The notes beneath the pieces were generated by a model, which was not told the origin of the DNA, ran no database searches, and saw only the letters and a list, made by a program, of their open reading frames with translations. A stretch of DNA of 64,000 bases from Orobanche coerulescens (Eukaryota > Streptophyta > Magnoliopsida > Lamiales > Orobanchaceae): NCBI GenBank assembly GCA_033398695.1, contig CM065804.1:37029501-37093500 (forward strand), read 5' to 3'. This document shows positions 46,074 through 57,300 of the stretch, piece by piece (positions within the stretch are counted from its first letter, which is position 1; each line of letters starts with the position of its first letter). A program made the position numbers and the translations under genes.

Positions 46074-46287
46074 CCTCAGAGGCCAAACAGTGACAACGGT
46101 CTAAGACGTTATAAGGAGTCTAAGGGATTTAGTCACTGGGCGCTCGACGCCGCACATCAACATACTCAACAACAATCTACGGGGATTAACTGTACATTCA
46201 TGTTATAATTCATTGAATTACTTGTGAAAACTTGCACCAATTATTAACAATATTATTTTCAAACGTGGGAGAAAATATACTATGTTT

Positions 46288-46322
<35 letters not shown>

Positions 46323-46419
46323 ATCAAACCCAACTCACTGAGAATCCATTATCCTCACCCCACTTTTATTTTTTTCTAAAACCCCACTAGATGAAGAAGA
46401 CAAAGAGGAAGAAGAGGCA
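46074..46419. other. Short non-TE island with (TA)n
   Basis: Between the end of G and the start of copia I lies unassigned DNA with a (TA) tract at about 46291-46320 and a GA-rich end. No gene can be supported. Confidence 0.4.
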
Positions 46420-46424
46420 TATGC

Positions 46425-47038
46425 TATTGGAGAACTATTGGTCGGTATCGCCGTTTGGAGATAGAGTTATAAAACTCTTTCGTGTTGTGGAAGTGATTTA
46501 AATAGGAGTACAAAAAATAAATTGACACAGGATTTATAGAGGTTCGGCCAAACGTGCCTATGTCCTCTCTCAGTATCTTTTTCTATAGGCTAAAGACAAA
46601 CCTCTGCACCTCTCTTATATCGGTCGAGGGATAACCGTTACAAGCTCGCCTTCTATCGGTCCGAGCAAACCGTTCCTTGACTTGTCTTTATGTCGGTTCA
46701 AGTTAAACCATTTTCCTTTTCTATTGGACAAGGAATCAACTAATATATCTTTCTATAGGTACTAGATGAACCTCACTTAGATATCGATTGCGATTCTAAC
46801 AATGTCGGATATTTGATCCTAATAACACTGAATCCAATCATATCTTTTCTTTTTCCTCTCCTGTATGATTTCATGTATAACACTCAATCACTAAACAATA
46901 TAAGCGCAAATACAACAACTAGAATGATTACAATGATATCTCAAGTATGAATGCTTTTCTCAAGGTTTTTGTGTGGTTTGATACCAAGTGGTTTGGTATT
47001 TATAGTCATTTTTATCCAACTAGCCGGTAGTCACTTTT
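46425..47038 (-). repeat. 3' LTR of copia I, left part
   Basis: It matches 62637-63250 of the 5' LTR, including the antisense core promoter GACTATAAATACC (about 46995-47006). It ends with CTTTT (47034-47038), the duplication that recurs at 60021-60025 after element J. Confidence 0.9.
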
Positions 47039-49487
47039 TGTAACACCCCCAATCCGCTCAGGGATATTACACGCCGTAGACACCTTTCTGCAAGGAGCTA
47101 CAAGAAACCAAGCTATAAAGTTATATATGAAGAATATAACCGTTATAAAAATAACCTTTCGACAAGGTAGTAACACGATCCCCGAGTCTAAAGTCTTTTC
47201 TAAAACATTTCCCATTAGGAAAGATCATAAAGATAACTTCGAAACACATTTGAAAGAATAATCGAGGACGTCGGGGGTCTCAGTGTAAAATCATGAAAAT
47301 AATTAAAATTCTCATTTTCAAAAGGATTTTCTTTCGAATCATGAAGACGATTCAATTCTCAAACAAGTCTCAAAGGCAGAACCACAACACTAATATAAAC
47401 AGAATCCAAGATTCACACAATCACAATTCAGAGATATCCAACCAAAATACTCAAACCACCTCTGTGGCATCGATGGGACATATCCCGGATTAGATAACAA
47501 AAAGCAAGCTCAAACCACCCATAAGTTATCTTGACATCGTACTCGCAAGTAACGATTCTTGGAGCCCTCTCCAGACCTGCCCGATTAGATGACCTTATGG
47601 TCAAATCATATCAAATGGCCATACTCACAAGTAATGCGCCGCCGGAGGCCTCATGGGTCCCTACCCGGTTAACATCATTCAAATACGCCCACAAGTTATC
47701 GTGACATCGCACTCACAAGTGACGATTCTCGGAGCCCTCTCCAGACCTACCCGATTCGACAACTTATGGCGAAATCATAGCAACTAGCCGTACTCGCAAG
47801 TAACACGCCACCGGAGGCCTCATGGGTCCCTACCCGGTAATATCTCAATCACCGATTACACAACAACAAGGTATAATATTTGCCACACACAAGAAATTAA
47901 GAGTTAATGCCACAAACACTTTCACAAAGCGTAACATTCACGTCACACCATCATCTAGTACACATTCTAACAAGTGAACCATACAAATATTCCACAATTC
48001 CTCGGATAACTACTCACTTCAAAATATCCATCTCGAACACAGTACAACATGAGATGGTGGATGTCATTCCTTAAGAAATTCAAGTTACGTTCTTATTTAC
48101 TTTCATAGAATCACATATTAATTTAAAAGTAAGTTACGGTCAAACGTTCAATCACTATCAAGTCCACGTTAAATTCACGACACGCCACATTCTCAAAGTA
48201 TAAATATTATAGTCAATATACTCGCCTTAATAACCGCTACCGAACACTCCAAAGAATAGGGTTCGACCGGGAAGCTCAGACCCCGAAGAAGACAACGAAC
48301 GGAAGGATTGAACCTAGGTTCCTCACAAGAAGATCGACCCTAACATCATATAATTAATAAATCAACGATCATACGAGGAAGAATATTCGTAGAACGTACA
48401 AAAATCCCTCTATGACAATCTACCGGACACCTTCGAGGCGTCGATTAAGAACTCGACCAAAACGACGAATCTATATGATCCGACCATGGAATAAAAAGGG
48501 AAATGATATAATACATCTAAATAATCATCAATCCATCACAATACTAAGTTAAATCGGATTAAACGGACGAAATCAAACAAAATACCCAAATTCCCCAAAA
48601 CTAGATTTCTAGAAAATCTGACCTGATTCGCTCGATCAAAGGATGTTATAGGATGGATAATCGATGATATGAACTTGAGGAATTCATGTATTCATCCATT
48701 GACAACATTCCTACATGCCTACCAAACCCCCATCCGCGGAAGAGAAGGAACAAAGTGAGAAAATACGTGAAAAACACATCTGCTGGGCCTTAAATAGGCA
48801 CCCTGCCGGCCGCCTCACGTACGTAATCGGCCGTGGCTTACGGCCGTAACCGGCCATGGCCGAGCCTACTGCCCAGAACTGCCGGTAGTGTTACGAACAT
48901 AACCGGCCAAGGCTTACGTACGTAACCGGCCTTACGGCCGTAACTGCCGGGCCTTTACGGCCGTTACTCGGCCAGTTCTTGCTAGTCAGGACTCGGTCGA
49001 TCCGACGGCCCGAACAACTTCGAAACTCGGACCTGAATAAAAACCGAAAATATGGTTACGAAGTACTCTCAAAGATGAATCTAACCACTAAGAGGACACA
49101 TGATTCCGACCACCCGAGGGTTCGAAATTCGATAACGGAAGTAATTACCCCAAACTTTGGGAAATTACGAAAATGGCCCAAAATGTCCGAAATACACAAT
49201 ATACGATCGAAACACTAAACCAAAGCTCGCAACATGAATAATAACATTAAATGAACTTACGAGAAACTCAAAACAACAGTTTCGGACGAGACTCGCAAGA
49301 ATCGACTCAAGTGCGGAAAAGTCGTTTAAGAACACGAAACACAACAAAACGATACCGAAACGAACTCGGATGACAAAAAGTGCAGAGTTAATCATTCTCC
49401 GAATGACGAAACGGTCATAATAGAGTCGCTAAGGTGGACTTCCTCCAAAATAGAAATTTGCCGGAAATCAAAATTGCGAATATTACA
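47039..49487 (-). repeat. 3' LTR of J with deletion near its 3' end
   Basis: Compared with the 5' LTR, about 320-350 bp are missing after GCAAGGAGCTAC (about 47082), which removes the acceptor and branch-like block. It contains two ~170-bp tandem units (the phrase GTTATC-TGACATCG near 47525 and 47697). Dyads are at 48817-48967 and an antisense TATA-like CTATTTAAGG at about 48789-48798. Confidence 0.85.
48789..48967 (-). promoter_or_regulatory. LTR J promoter (3' LTR): TTACGTACGTAA and TTACGGCCGTAA mixed
   Basis: Both dyad types alternate in one array (CTTACGTACGTAACC beside CTTACGGCCGTAACC), just upstream in the minus sense of CTATTTAAGG. The 5' LTR array at 59344-59490 keeps the same order. 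Confidence 0.65.
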
Positions 49488-50200
49488 TACTACTCTCCTT
49501 AAAAGAAGTTTCGTCCCGAAACTTAAACAAGTAGGGAGAAGCAATAACCCGATAGGAAAACTCAACGAGATACACAAGAAACGCGTAACTTACTCCCAAC
49601 GGTGAAACGTTACAAGCAACGCAAAGGAATATACGGCGTGAAAACACGCTCCACGACGACCAACACAACGTCGCCGGTAGAGTTATAATAAAACCAACAA
49701 ATGACACGCATCATCAAGTAGATAATACAACCAAGTTGATTATCCGAACAAACACAAAACACAAAGCACCTATTATAAGGAAACACGCACAGTCGAGAAA
49801 ACAGAAAATAAACACAAACGATTCACAACCGGTTATGCCTGTGTCCATCTCGGTTCAGCGCTCGACGATGACTCGGGTACACTAATGCACCGGTTATGAT
49901 TCAAATCAGTAACGAGTTAATTTACGAAACGTAACACACCACATTCCATGTATACATTAATCAAGGATACGCCGGCGACACAAGTCTCACCCGACGAACT
50001 ACACAACAGTACAAATCATGCAGTGCATCATCGAAAAACATTTCCCACATAATCGTAATGAAATAAATAATCGGAACCACATGACAAATAATTCAGGGTA
50101 ACTGGAAGATAAAAATCTCGGGTATTACATTCTACCCCTCCAAAAAGAAGTTTCGTCCCGAAACTTAAAAAGAAAAGGTGAAGCAAGCAGTCATCAAAGT
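49488..50200 (-). other. Doubled polypurine-LTR start in element J
   Basis: One purine tract (about 49489-49505 on the plus strand, CTCTCCTTAAAAG) precedes the true 3' LTR. A second (TTCTACCCCTCCAAAAAG, 50129-50146) precedes another LTR start, GGGTATTACA ending at 50128. The ~640 bp between match 21002-21680 of element A. Both tracts are adjoined by a GTTTCGGGACGAAAC motif. Confidence 0.75.
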
Positions 50201-50216
50201 GAACGAACAAATAACC

Positions 50217-50766
50217 TCAGTGATCTATACGAGTCGGTCCCGACAAGGGTGCTGAAGCTCGATTCTGAGAAATCTCATGGAACGATTCACAATACTGAAC
50301 TCTATGGCCCACGAGTCCACAGTTATAACAAGTGATCGACCGCGAAGGACAATTGGACTGCACATGACCCACAACGTTGCAATTGAAGCACCTCCCAGTC
50401 TGACTAGGAGTCAAAGCAGATAACTTGGAACTTTTGGTTCCACCAAATGAAGAAAGGGAAGGTTTCGCCGTACGACTACGCGAAACTCGAAGAGAAGAAT
50501 TTCCATCTCTTGCAGTGTTCGAAAAATCTCCAGACGTCCTCTGTCTCTTCGAATCATGCGAAGGCTAAGTAGGTGTCGATGCCATCTCGTATGCCATGGC
50601 TCGATTCTGATACTCTCTCAAAGTAACACAAGTGAAACTCGACATGTACTGTCGAATCTATGGTCTGATGCGCATGTCGAAATGACGTATTCTGTCTTCT
50701 TCGGTCTTCACTTGCCTGTTCATGTAAGCGAGCTGTCGACTATAATCGATAGTAGCCTGCGACACG
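50217..50766 (-). pseudogene. J gag, C-terminal part with two zinc knuckles
   Basis: The minus-strand frame includes an EYQNRAMAYEMA helix, stops near 50655 and 50567, a Ser/Arg-rich linker, and then CFNCNVVGHVQSNC and CYNCGLVGHRVQYC (about 50290-50395), both intact CX2CX4HX4C knuckles. It ends at 50217, only about 70 bp before a polypurine tract, so no pol was ever downstream of it in this lineage or pol was deleted cleanly. It is the continuation of 56242-56731, split by element K. Confidence 0.85.
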
Positions 50767-51991
50767 TGTAATACCCGCATTTTTTCTTTTCCCGGTATTT
50801 TCTTTTACGGTGTATTTTTCACTTTTTTTTTTTTTTTGGGAAATCGCTTGTAATCGTATTTACGTATAGAGAATATTTAATGTTGGACTTTTTGCCGTCC
50901 GGGCTTGTTCCGGACTGGTTTAGCTCAGTTCCGTGTTTTACGTTATTACGTCACTTTTTCATTCGATTCTTGTAATCGTTGATCGGAACTGCCGATAAGG
51001 GTTGCCGAAGATCTATTTCGTGTTATTTTGCTTGTTGTGAGTTTTTGTTCGGTGTTTCGACCGTGTACTGTGCATTTCGGATGTTTCAAGCCATTTTGTA
51101 ATTTCCCAAAGTCTTGAGTAATTACGTTGTTGATGTTGTTCCAAATCTCGGACAGTCGGGAGTACGTTCTCTTTAGCATTTGAGTTCATTGCCTGGAATC
51201 ATTTACGTTCGTACCATCGTGAATTCTTCACAGTTATATTTCGATTCTTTTTTCGGTACCTTCCTTGCCTATTTTTCGCTTGTACTTCCCAGAAAAGGCA
51301 TACGTAACACACCTTTTGGTTACGTACGTAACGGCCTAGTGTAAAGCATTTCTGCCTTTTGGTTACATATGTAAGGTTCTTATGGCTTACGTACGTAACA
51401 CATCCTGGGTTATAAACCCAGGAGTTGACCGATTTCGGTCATTTTTCATTCTCCTCCTCTCCCCCGACTCGTTGGCGACTTTCTTGGTGCTTTCCGGCGA
51501 TTTGAAGCTTTGTAACTCCGAGCCATCATCTTCTTTGAGTTTTTGGAGTATATTATCAACATCTAATCGTGTTCTTCATCTTTAATTCGAGGTAAACTCC
51601 TAGAACCTTGTTTTTGGGTAAATTGGGGGGTTTTCACGTTTTCGTCCGATTCGTTCCATATGATAGATTAATTCATGATGAATATGATTAATCTCGTTGG
51701 TATTATTAGTTTTCCTATGGATTGATGGTATATTTCATGATATTTTTGTAATCGAGAGGGTTTGGTTGTGGTCCGCCCTCGTTGTTGTTTTTATACGAAT
51801 ATACATGAATCGTAGGCGGGTTTTCAGGTGTATTCCAATTCCTTATTCGTTTAGAAATGGTTGTGATTGTGTTCTTCGAATCATTAGGTTCGTGATTGTC
51901 GGTTCCTAGCATTCGTCGGTGTTCTTCTTCCCATTCGTTGGGTCGTTTATTATTCAAGGCAAGTATTTTTGGAAACCTTTATGCTTAACGT
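50767..51991 (+). repeat. 5' LTR of K, 3'-truncated
   Basis: It matches 54159-55428 of the 3' LTR. The dyad array (TTACGTACGTAAC forms) is at 51298-51405, TATA (GGTTATAAACCC) at about 51408-51418, and the donor-like TTCGAG/GTAAAC has its GT at 51592-51593. The last ~0.8 kb is deleted. Confidence 0.87.
51290..51418 (+). promoter_or_regulatory. LTR K promoter (5' LTR): TTACGTACGTAA dyads plus TATA
   Basis: Four dyads, two intact, lie within 110 bp of TTATAAA. In the 3' LTR (54683-54853) the array is longer, with about six sites, so copy number changed between the two LTRs of one element. Confidence 0.65.
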
Positions 51992-54110
51992 GGAGGCCTA
52001 AGAATGTGAAGGAGGTCCGTAGCTTCTTGGGTTTGGCCGGATACTATCGTTGGTTCGTTGAGGGTTTCTCGAAACTAGCTTGACCACTTACACAGTTGGT
52101 TCAGAAATCCGAGACGTTCGTCTGGAATGACGAGTGGCATGCTAGTTTTGAGGAGATGAAGAGGCGTTTAACTTCAGCCCCGGTTTTAGCATTACCATGT
52201 GATAATGAGGGTTTTTCTGTGTATAGTGATGCTTCGGGTCAAGGTCTTGGGTGCATGTTGATGCAGAACGGAAAGACTATTGCGTATGCGTCGAGACAGT
52301 TGAGGCCGTATGAGCTTAACTACCCTACTCACGATTTAGAGTTAGCGGCAGTTGTTTTTGCGCTCAATATTTGGCGTCATTATCATTTCGGCTCTGCATC
52401 TCAGATTTTTACCGATCATAAAAGTCTAAAGTACATATTTACTCAGCGGGAGTTGAATATGAGGCAGAGGAGGTGGTTGGAGTTGATTAAGGATTATGAT
52501 CTCGAAATCCTTTATCATCCGGGCAAGGCAAACGTTGTGGCCGACACCTTGAGTCGGAAACCGGTTGCGTTGCGGACACTTGAGATCCTCACGGCTCGGG
52601 CCGAACTTCAGCGGGATTTGATTGAGTTGAGTGTTGAGATTTCGTTGCCTGGAGCCGTAGGGCAACTCTGTGCTTTAGAGATTTCATCGTCTCTGGTCGA
52701 TGAAATTAAACTCAAGCAGTTGGAGGATCCAGTGATTTTGCAAATTCGGGAGAATGTTCTTAAGGGAAAGTCTCCTGGTTTTGTGATCCACGAGGATAGT
52801 GTGTTGAGATTCCAGAGTCGACTTTGTGTACCGAACGACTTGGAATTGAGACAGAGTATTTTATGAGAGGCCCATGCTACGCCTTACTCCGTTCATCCTG
52901 GTTCGAGTAAGATGTACAAGGACTTGAGGAGGAATTTATGGTGGAGCGACATGAAGAAGGAGGTCGCACAGTTCGTAGCAAGTTGTTTGACTTGTCAGTA
53001 GGTCAAAATCGAGCATCAGCGACCGGCAGGCTTATTGCAGTCACTTCCCATTCCGGAATGGAAATGGGAAGATATTTCGATGGATTTTATTACGAGTTTG
53101 TCGAGGTCAAAATCGGGTATGAACATAATTTGGGTGATTGTTGATCGACTGACCAAGTCGGCATATTTTCTGGGCATCAAGGATACTTGGGGCCAGGAGA
53201 AGTTGGCTCGTGTGTTTATTGCACAGATTGTGAGGCTTCACGGTACTTCGAAGTCTATTGTTTCGGATCGGGATAGCCGTTTTGTATTGCACTTTTGGCA
53301 GGCAGTGCATAAAGCGTTGGGTATTCGTTTGGGTTTGAGTACCTCTTTTCATTCTCAGTCAGATGGACAGTCTAAGCGCACTATCCAGACGTTCGAGGAT
53401 ATGTTGCGTGCTTGTGCTCTCGACTGGAGTAATGACTTGGAGGAGCATTTGCCATTGATCGAATTCACGTACAACAATAGTTGGCACGCGACGATTCGGA
53501 TGGCACCGTATGAGACGCTTTATGGGCGGCGTTGTCGATCGCCGATTTGTTGGAACGAAGCATCCAATTTGGTTGGGACTGAACCGGATATTGTTTTAGA
53601 GACGAGGCGGATGGTGGATTTGATTTGAGAACTGATGTTCACCGCTCAGAGTCGCACAGAAGTCGTATGCCGACGTCCGTTTTCAACCTTTGGAATTCGA
53701 GGTGGGAGACCATGTTTTGCTAAAGGTGTCGCCGACGAGAGGAGTTTTTCGCTTCAGGAAGAAGGGGAAGCTGAGTCCGAGATTTATTGGACCATTTGAG
53801 ATTCTCGAGCGAGTCGGTGAGTTGGCATACCGTTTGGCACTACCTCTGGCCTTGAGTCACGTTCATAGCATTTTCCATGTTTCCCAGCTGAGGAAATATT
53901 TTTCGGATCCTAGTCATGTCATCGATTATGGCGAGATCGACATTGTCGAGGATATTACTTTTGAAGAACGTCCCTTGAAGATTTTGGAACATTGTGAGAA
54001 ACAACAAAGGCATAAGACCAGTTCGTTGGTCAAAGTGTAGTGGTCCAGATGCGGTGTCGAGGAGGCAACGTGGGAAACCGAGGTATCATGCGTGCTAAGT
54101 ACCTCGAGTT
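51992..54110 (+). pseudogene. K pol remnant: RT end, RNase H, integrase, chromodomain
   Basis: It begins in the RT tail ([16 protein letters not shown]), then a TGA at about 52082 (CGA-to-TGA type). RNase H follows ([32 protein letters not shown]). The integrase zinc motif is intact (H, H in VHPG, C, C near 52860-53000), though a TGA at about 52864 and a TAG after the second Cys interrupt it. The catalytic Asp residues are present (IVDRLTK, VSDRDSRF), but the expected Glu is Lys (GQSKRTIQ, about 53380). The C-terminal GPFEILERVGELAYRLALP block and LRKYFSDPSHVIDYGEID follow, then LVKV, a stop and the chromodomain remnant GVEEATWETE (about 54060-54090). A stop at 53626 and a frameshift near 53660 also break it. 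Confidence 0.9.
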
Positions 54111-54158
54111 GTTTATTTCTTATGTTTCGGGACGAAACTTGTTTTTAGAGGGGTAGAA

Positions 54159-56241
54159 TGTAATACCCGCATTTTTTCTTTTCCCGGTATTTTCTTTTGC
54201 GGTGTATTTTTCACTTTTTTTTTTGGGAACTCGCTTGTAACCGTATTGACGTATCGAGAATATTTAATGTTGGACTTTTTGTCGTCCGGGCTTGTTCCGG
54301 ACTCGTTTATCTCAGTTCCGCATTTTACGTTATTACGTCACTTTTTCATTCGAATCTTGTAATCGTTGATCGGAACCGCGATAAGGGTTGCCGAAGATCT
54401 ATTTCGTGTTATTTTGCTTGTTGTGAGATTTTTTTCGGTTTTTCGACCGTGTATTGTGCATTTCGGATGTTTCGGGCCATTTTGTAATTTCCCAAAGTCT
54501 TGAGTAATTACGTTGTTGATGTTGTTCCAAATCTCGGACAGTCGGGAGTACGTTCTCTTCAGCATTTGAGTTCATTGCCTGGAATCATTTACGTTCGTAC
54601 CATCGTGAATTGTTCACCGTTATATTTCGATTCTTTTGTCGGTACCTTCCTTGCCTTTTTTTGGTTTGTACTTCCCAGAAAAGGCATACGTAACACACCT
54701 TTTGGTTATGTACGTAACAGCCTAGTGTAAAGTAGTACAGACATTTATGCCTTTTCTGTTACGTACGTAAGCTAACTTGGCTTACGTACGTAAATGAGCT
54801 TACGTACGTAAGGTTCTTATGGCTTACATACGTAACACATCCTCGGTTATAAACCCAGGAGTTGACCGATTTCGGTCATTTTTCATTCTCATCCTCTCCT
54901 CCGACTCGTTGGCGACTTTCTTTGTGCTTTCCGGCGATTTGAAGCTTTGTAACTCCGAGCCATCATCTTCTTCGAGTTTTTGGAGTATATTATCAACATC
55001 TAATCGTGTTCTTCGTCTTTAATTCGAGGTAAACTCCTAGAACCTTGTTTTTGGGTAAATTGGGGGTTTTCACGTTTTCGTCCGATTCGTTCCGTATGAT
55101 AGATTAATTCATGATGAATATGATTAATCTCGTTGGTATTATTAGTTTTCCTATGGATTCATGGTATATTTCGTGATATTTTTGTAATCGAGAGGGTTTG
55201 GTTATGGTCCTCCCTCGTTGTTGTTTTTATACGAATATACATGAATCGTAGGCGGGTTTTCGGGTGTATTCCAATTCCGTATTCGTTTAGAATTGGTTGT
55301 GATTGTGTTCTTCGAATCGTTACGTTCGTGATTGTCGGTTCCTAGCGTTCGTCAGTGTTCTTCTTTCCATTCGTTGCGTCGTCTATTATTCAAGGCAAGT
55401 ATTTTTGGAAACCTTTATGCTTAACGTGTATATTGTGTGTGATTTGCTCACCTCGGGAGGGTCCGATGGGATCACGGAGGTAATCCAATGGTATTATCCC
55501 TGGATTCATGAGTTTGTTTAGCTAGCCAGCTCGGGAGGGTCCTTAGAGTCCTCGAGTGGGATTTGTGGCTTCGTTCCGGTCCTAGGCGATGCATGTGCGT
55601 GATTTGTATTATGATATGTCCAGCTCGGGAGGGTCCTTATAGGCCTCAAGTGGGATTTGTGGTTTCGTCCCGGTCCTAGGCAAATGTGATTGACTGTTTG
55701 TTTCCGGAAAAGACATGTCTGGTTTTGGTTTTTGAAATGATTCGGTGCATCGTACTATGAAACGTGTAAGCGAATGGTTTGCCTTGATTACTTGTACTAG
55801 CGTAATTGCTAACCCCTTTGGGGACCCATTTCGAGGAAATTCTTGTTATGGATTTCAGGTTGTGTTCTACCGGACGAGCGGGCGCTGGGACAGTACGAGG
55901 ATGTTGGCCAGGGTCATTGACATGTGCATCCGAGTCTTCTTATTTCTCTTGTCCCTTTCGATATGGTTGTTTCCCACATTTATAAACTTATAGATCGTAC
56001 GTGCGAGTACTTAGGTTTATCACTTCGGATTTCGGTTTGTATTAACTAAAGATGCTATGTTGTCCGTTAATGTTTATTTCGCCGATTGTCCCTGGCGTAT
56101 TATTATATGTTGTATTGTTTAAATGTGTGTCCTCGCTAACCGGGATGGTTAGTCGAGTGGTGTTTTCTTGTTTTAGCCTGGTGGGTCCCATGTAGGGGCC
56201 CACGACGCTGTAATATACTTCGAATATCTCGGGGTGTTACA
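54159..56241 (+). repeat. 3' LTR of K (complete, 2083 bp)
   Basis: It is preceded by GTTTCGGGACGAAAC and the purine tract TTTTTAGAGGGGTAGAA. Promoter dyads are at 54683-54840 and TATA at 54846-54853. CTAAC at 55809-55813, CCCC/GGGG arms, GATTTCAG/GT (AG at 55857-55858) form the acceptor block. Two ~100-bp tandem units with AGCTCGGGAGGGTCCTTA occur near 55517 and 55617. Confidence 0.88.
55517..55690. repeat. Tandem ~100-bp units in LTR K
   Basis: AGCTCGGGAGGGTCCTTA through TCCGGTCCTAGGC is repeated once, with a partial third copy at about 55450 (CTCGGGAGGGTCCGATGG). It lies inside the putative intron. Confidence 0.7.
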
Positions 56242-56731
56242 ACATGGGTATATCCTGTGGCTCGGCTAAGTAAAATTCTCGGATCCTCTGCTCTTAGATC
56301 AGTTTCGGGCAGAACTCTGCTTCCATCAATTCCTTGAACTCTTCCCATGTAACAACATGATCCTGAGGCTCAACGGTCTCCCACCAGTTAGCGGCATCAC
56401 CAACGAGAAGGAACTGAGCAATAGGCATCCTCCGCTCCTCGGGACAACCAACCGCCTTGAAAATCTTCTCCAATTGGGAAAGCCAACGGTCCCAGCCCAA
56501 AGTATCACCCACGCCCGCAAAGCGAGGAGGACGCATTCGAACCACTTCTCTAAGCCACTGAGTCGACCCGACATCCTCATTCGCGGCATTGTTACCCTGA
56601 ACCGCCTGAGCCAAATGTGTCATCTGGTCTGCCACCTGCTGGAGTGTAGTAGCAATACCAAAACCAATGCCATTACCGGTAGCATGATCCTGACCCCGCT
56701 AGTGATCACCACGACCCCGACCTCTCAGCAT
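56242..56731 (-). pseudogene. J gag, N-terminal part
   Basis: The ATG at 56731 opens MLRGRGRGDH with an early TAG; the frame continues as a coiled region (QQVADQMTHLAQ) and the conserved retrotransposon gag domain (MRPPRFAGVGDTLGWDRWL, a QFLLVGDAANWW block, a TWEEFKELMEAEF block). A TAA at about 56294 follows, and the frame then runs to the K junction at 56242. G gag has the same start, so J derives from a G-like chromovirus gag. Confidence 0.85.
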
Positions 56732-57300
56732 GCTGAATGGACAACCGTTCGGAACGACAAAACAAACACTACATAATCAATATAGAGCAAACAACGGTTA
56801 CACAATAAAATACTCCTTCTAAGTCACAACACATATACACGAACTATTACCGCAACGATAGAATTTAAATTTATAATCAATTCACCAAGCTATGTCAACA
56901 CAACGTACGATCTTTACAAAAAAATCACGGTCAGAACCATATACACGCCATCGTGGTCGAATATGGGTAATATTATAAAAAATAATAATTCTGAGGTACT
57001 TGTCCAAATGATAGCATTTTAAAATTCCTGAATTTTAAAAAAAATTGCTGAAGTAGATTTTTGAAGAAAAATGTTTTTAATTCCTCGGTAATTTGATCAA
57101 AATTATAAACCCATTATCATATCTATTTCGTTTCGAAAATCATTTGCAAAACATTTTGAAACATCAATCCATTCGATAAACGGTGTCGTCAAAGTGACCT
57201 TATCAATATATATCATCATTGCTACAATCAGTTACCACATTCGGGCCCAACTGGACCCAACTGCCTAGGTTTTCGCAAACCTATGCTCTGATACCATTTA
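56732..57300 (-). other. J leader with tRNA-Met primer site
   Basis: GCTCTGATACCA at 57285-57296 is the complement of the tRNA-Met primer site. The remaining ~550 bp to the gag start is AT-rich and non-coding. Confidence 0.75.

Larger units (their letters stand above)
50767..56241 (+). mobile_element. Element K: Tekay-like chromovirus with large internal deletion
   Basis: It starts TGTAATACCCGC at 50767 and ends GGGGTGTTACA at 56241, flanked by ACACG (50762-50766) and ACATG (56242-56246), a duplication with one C-to-T change at a CpG. The 5' LTR stops at about 51991 (...CTTAACGTG), where the end of RT begins, so the rest of that LTR, the primer site, gag, protease and most of RT are gone. 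RNase H, integrase and a 3' LTR (54159-56241, 2083 bp) remain. Confidence 0.9.

Noticed and set aside
46381..46424. Possible host exon MKKTKRKKRH interrupted by copia I
   Set aside because: The stretch is GA-rich low-complexity sequence, the frame stops soon after the insertion, and there is no other gene evidence.
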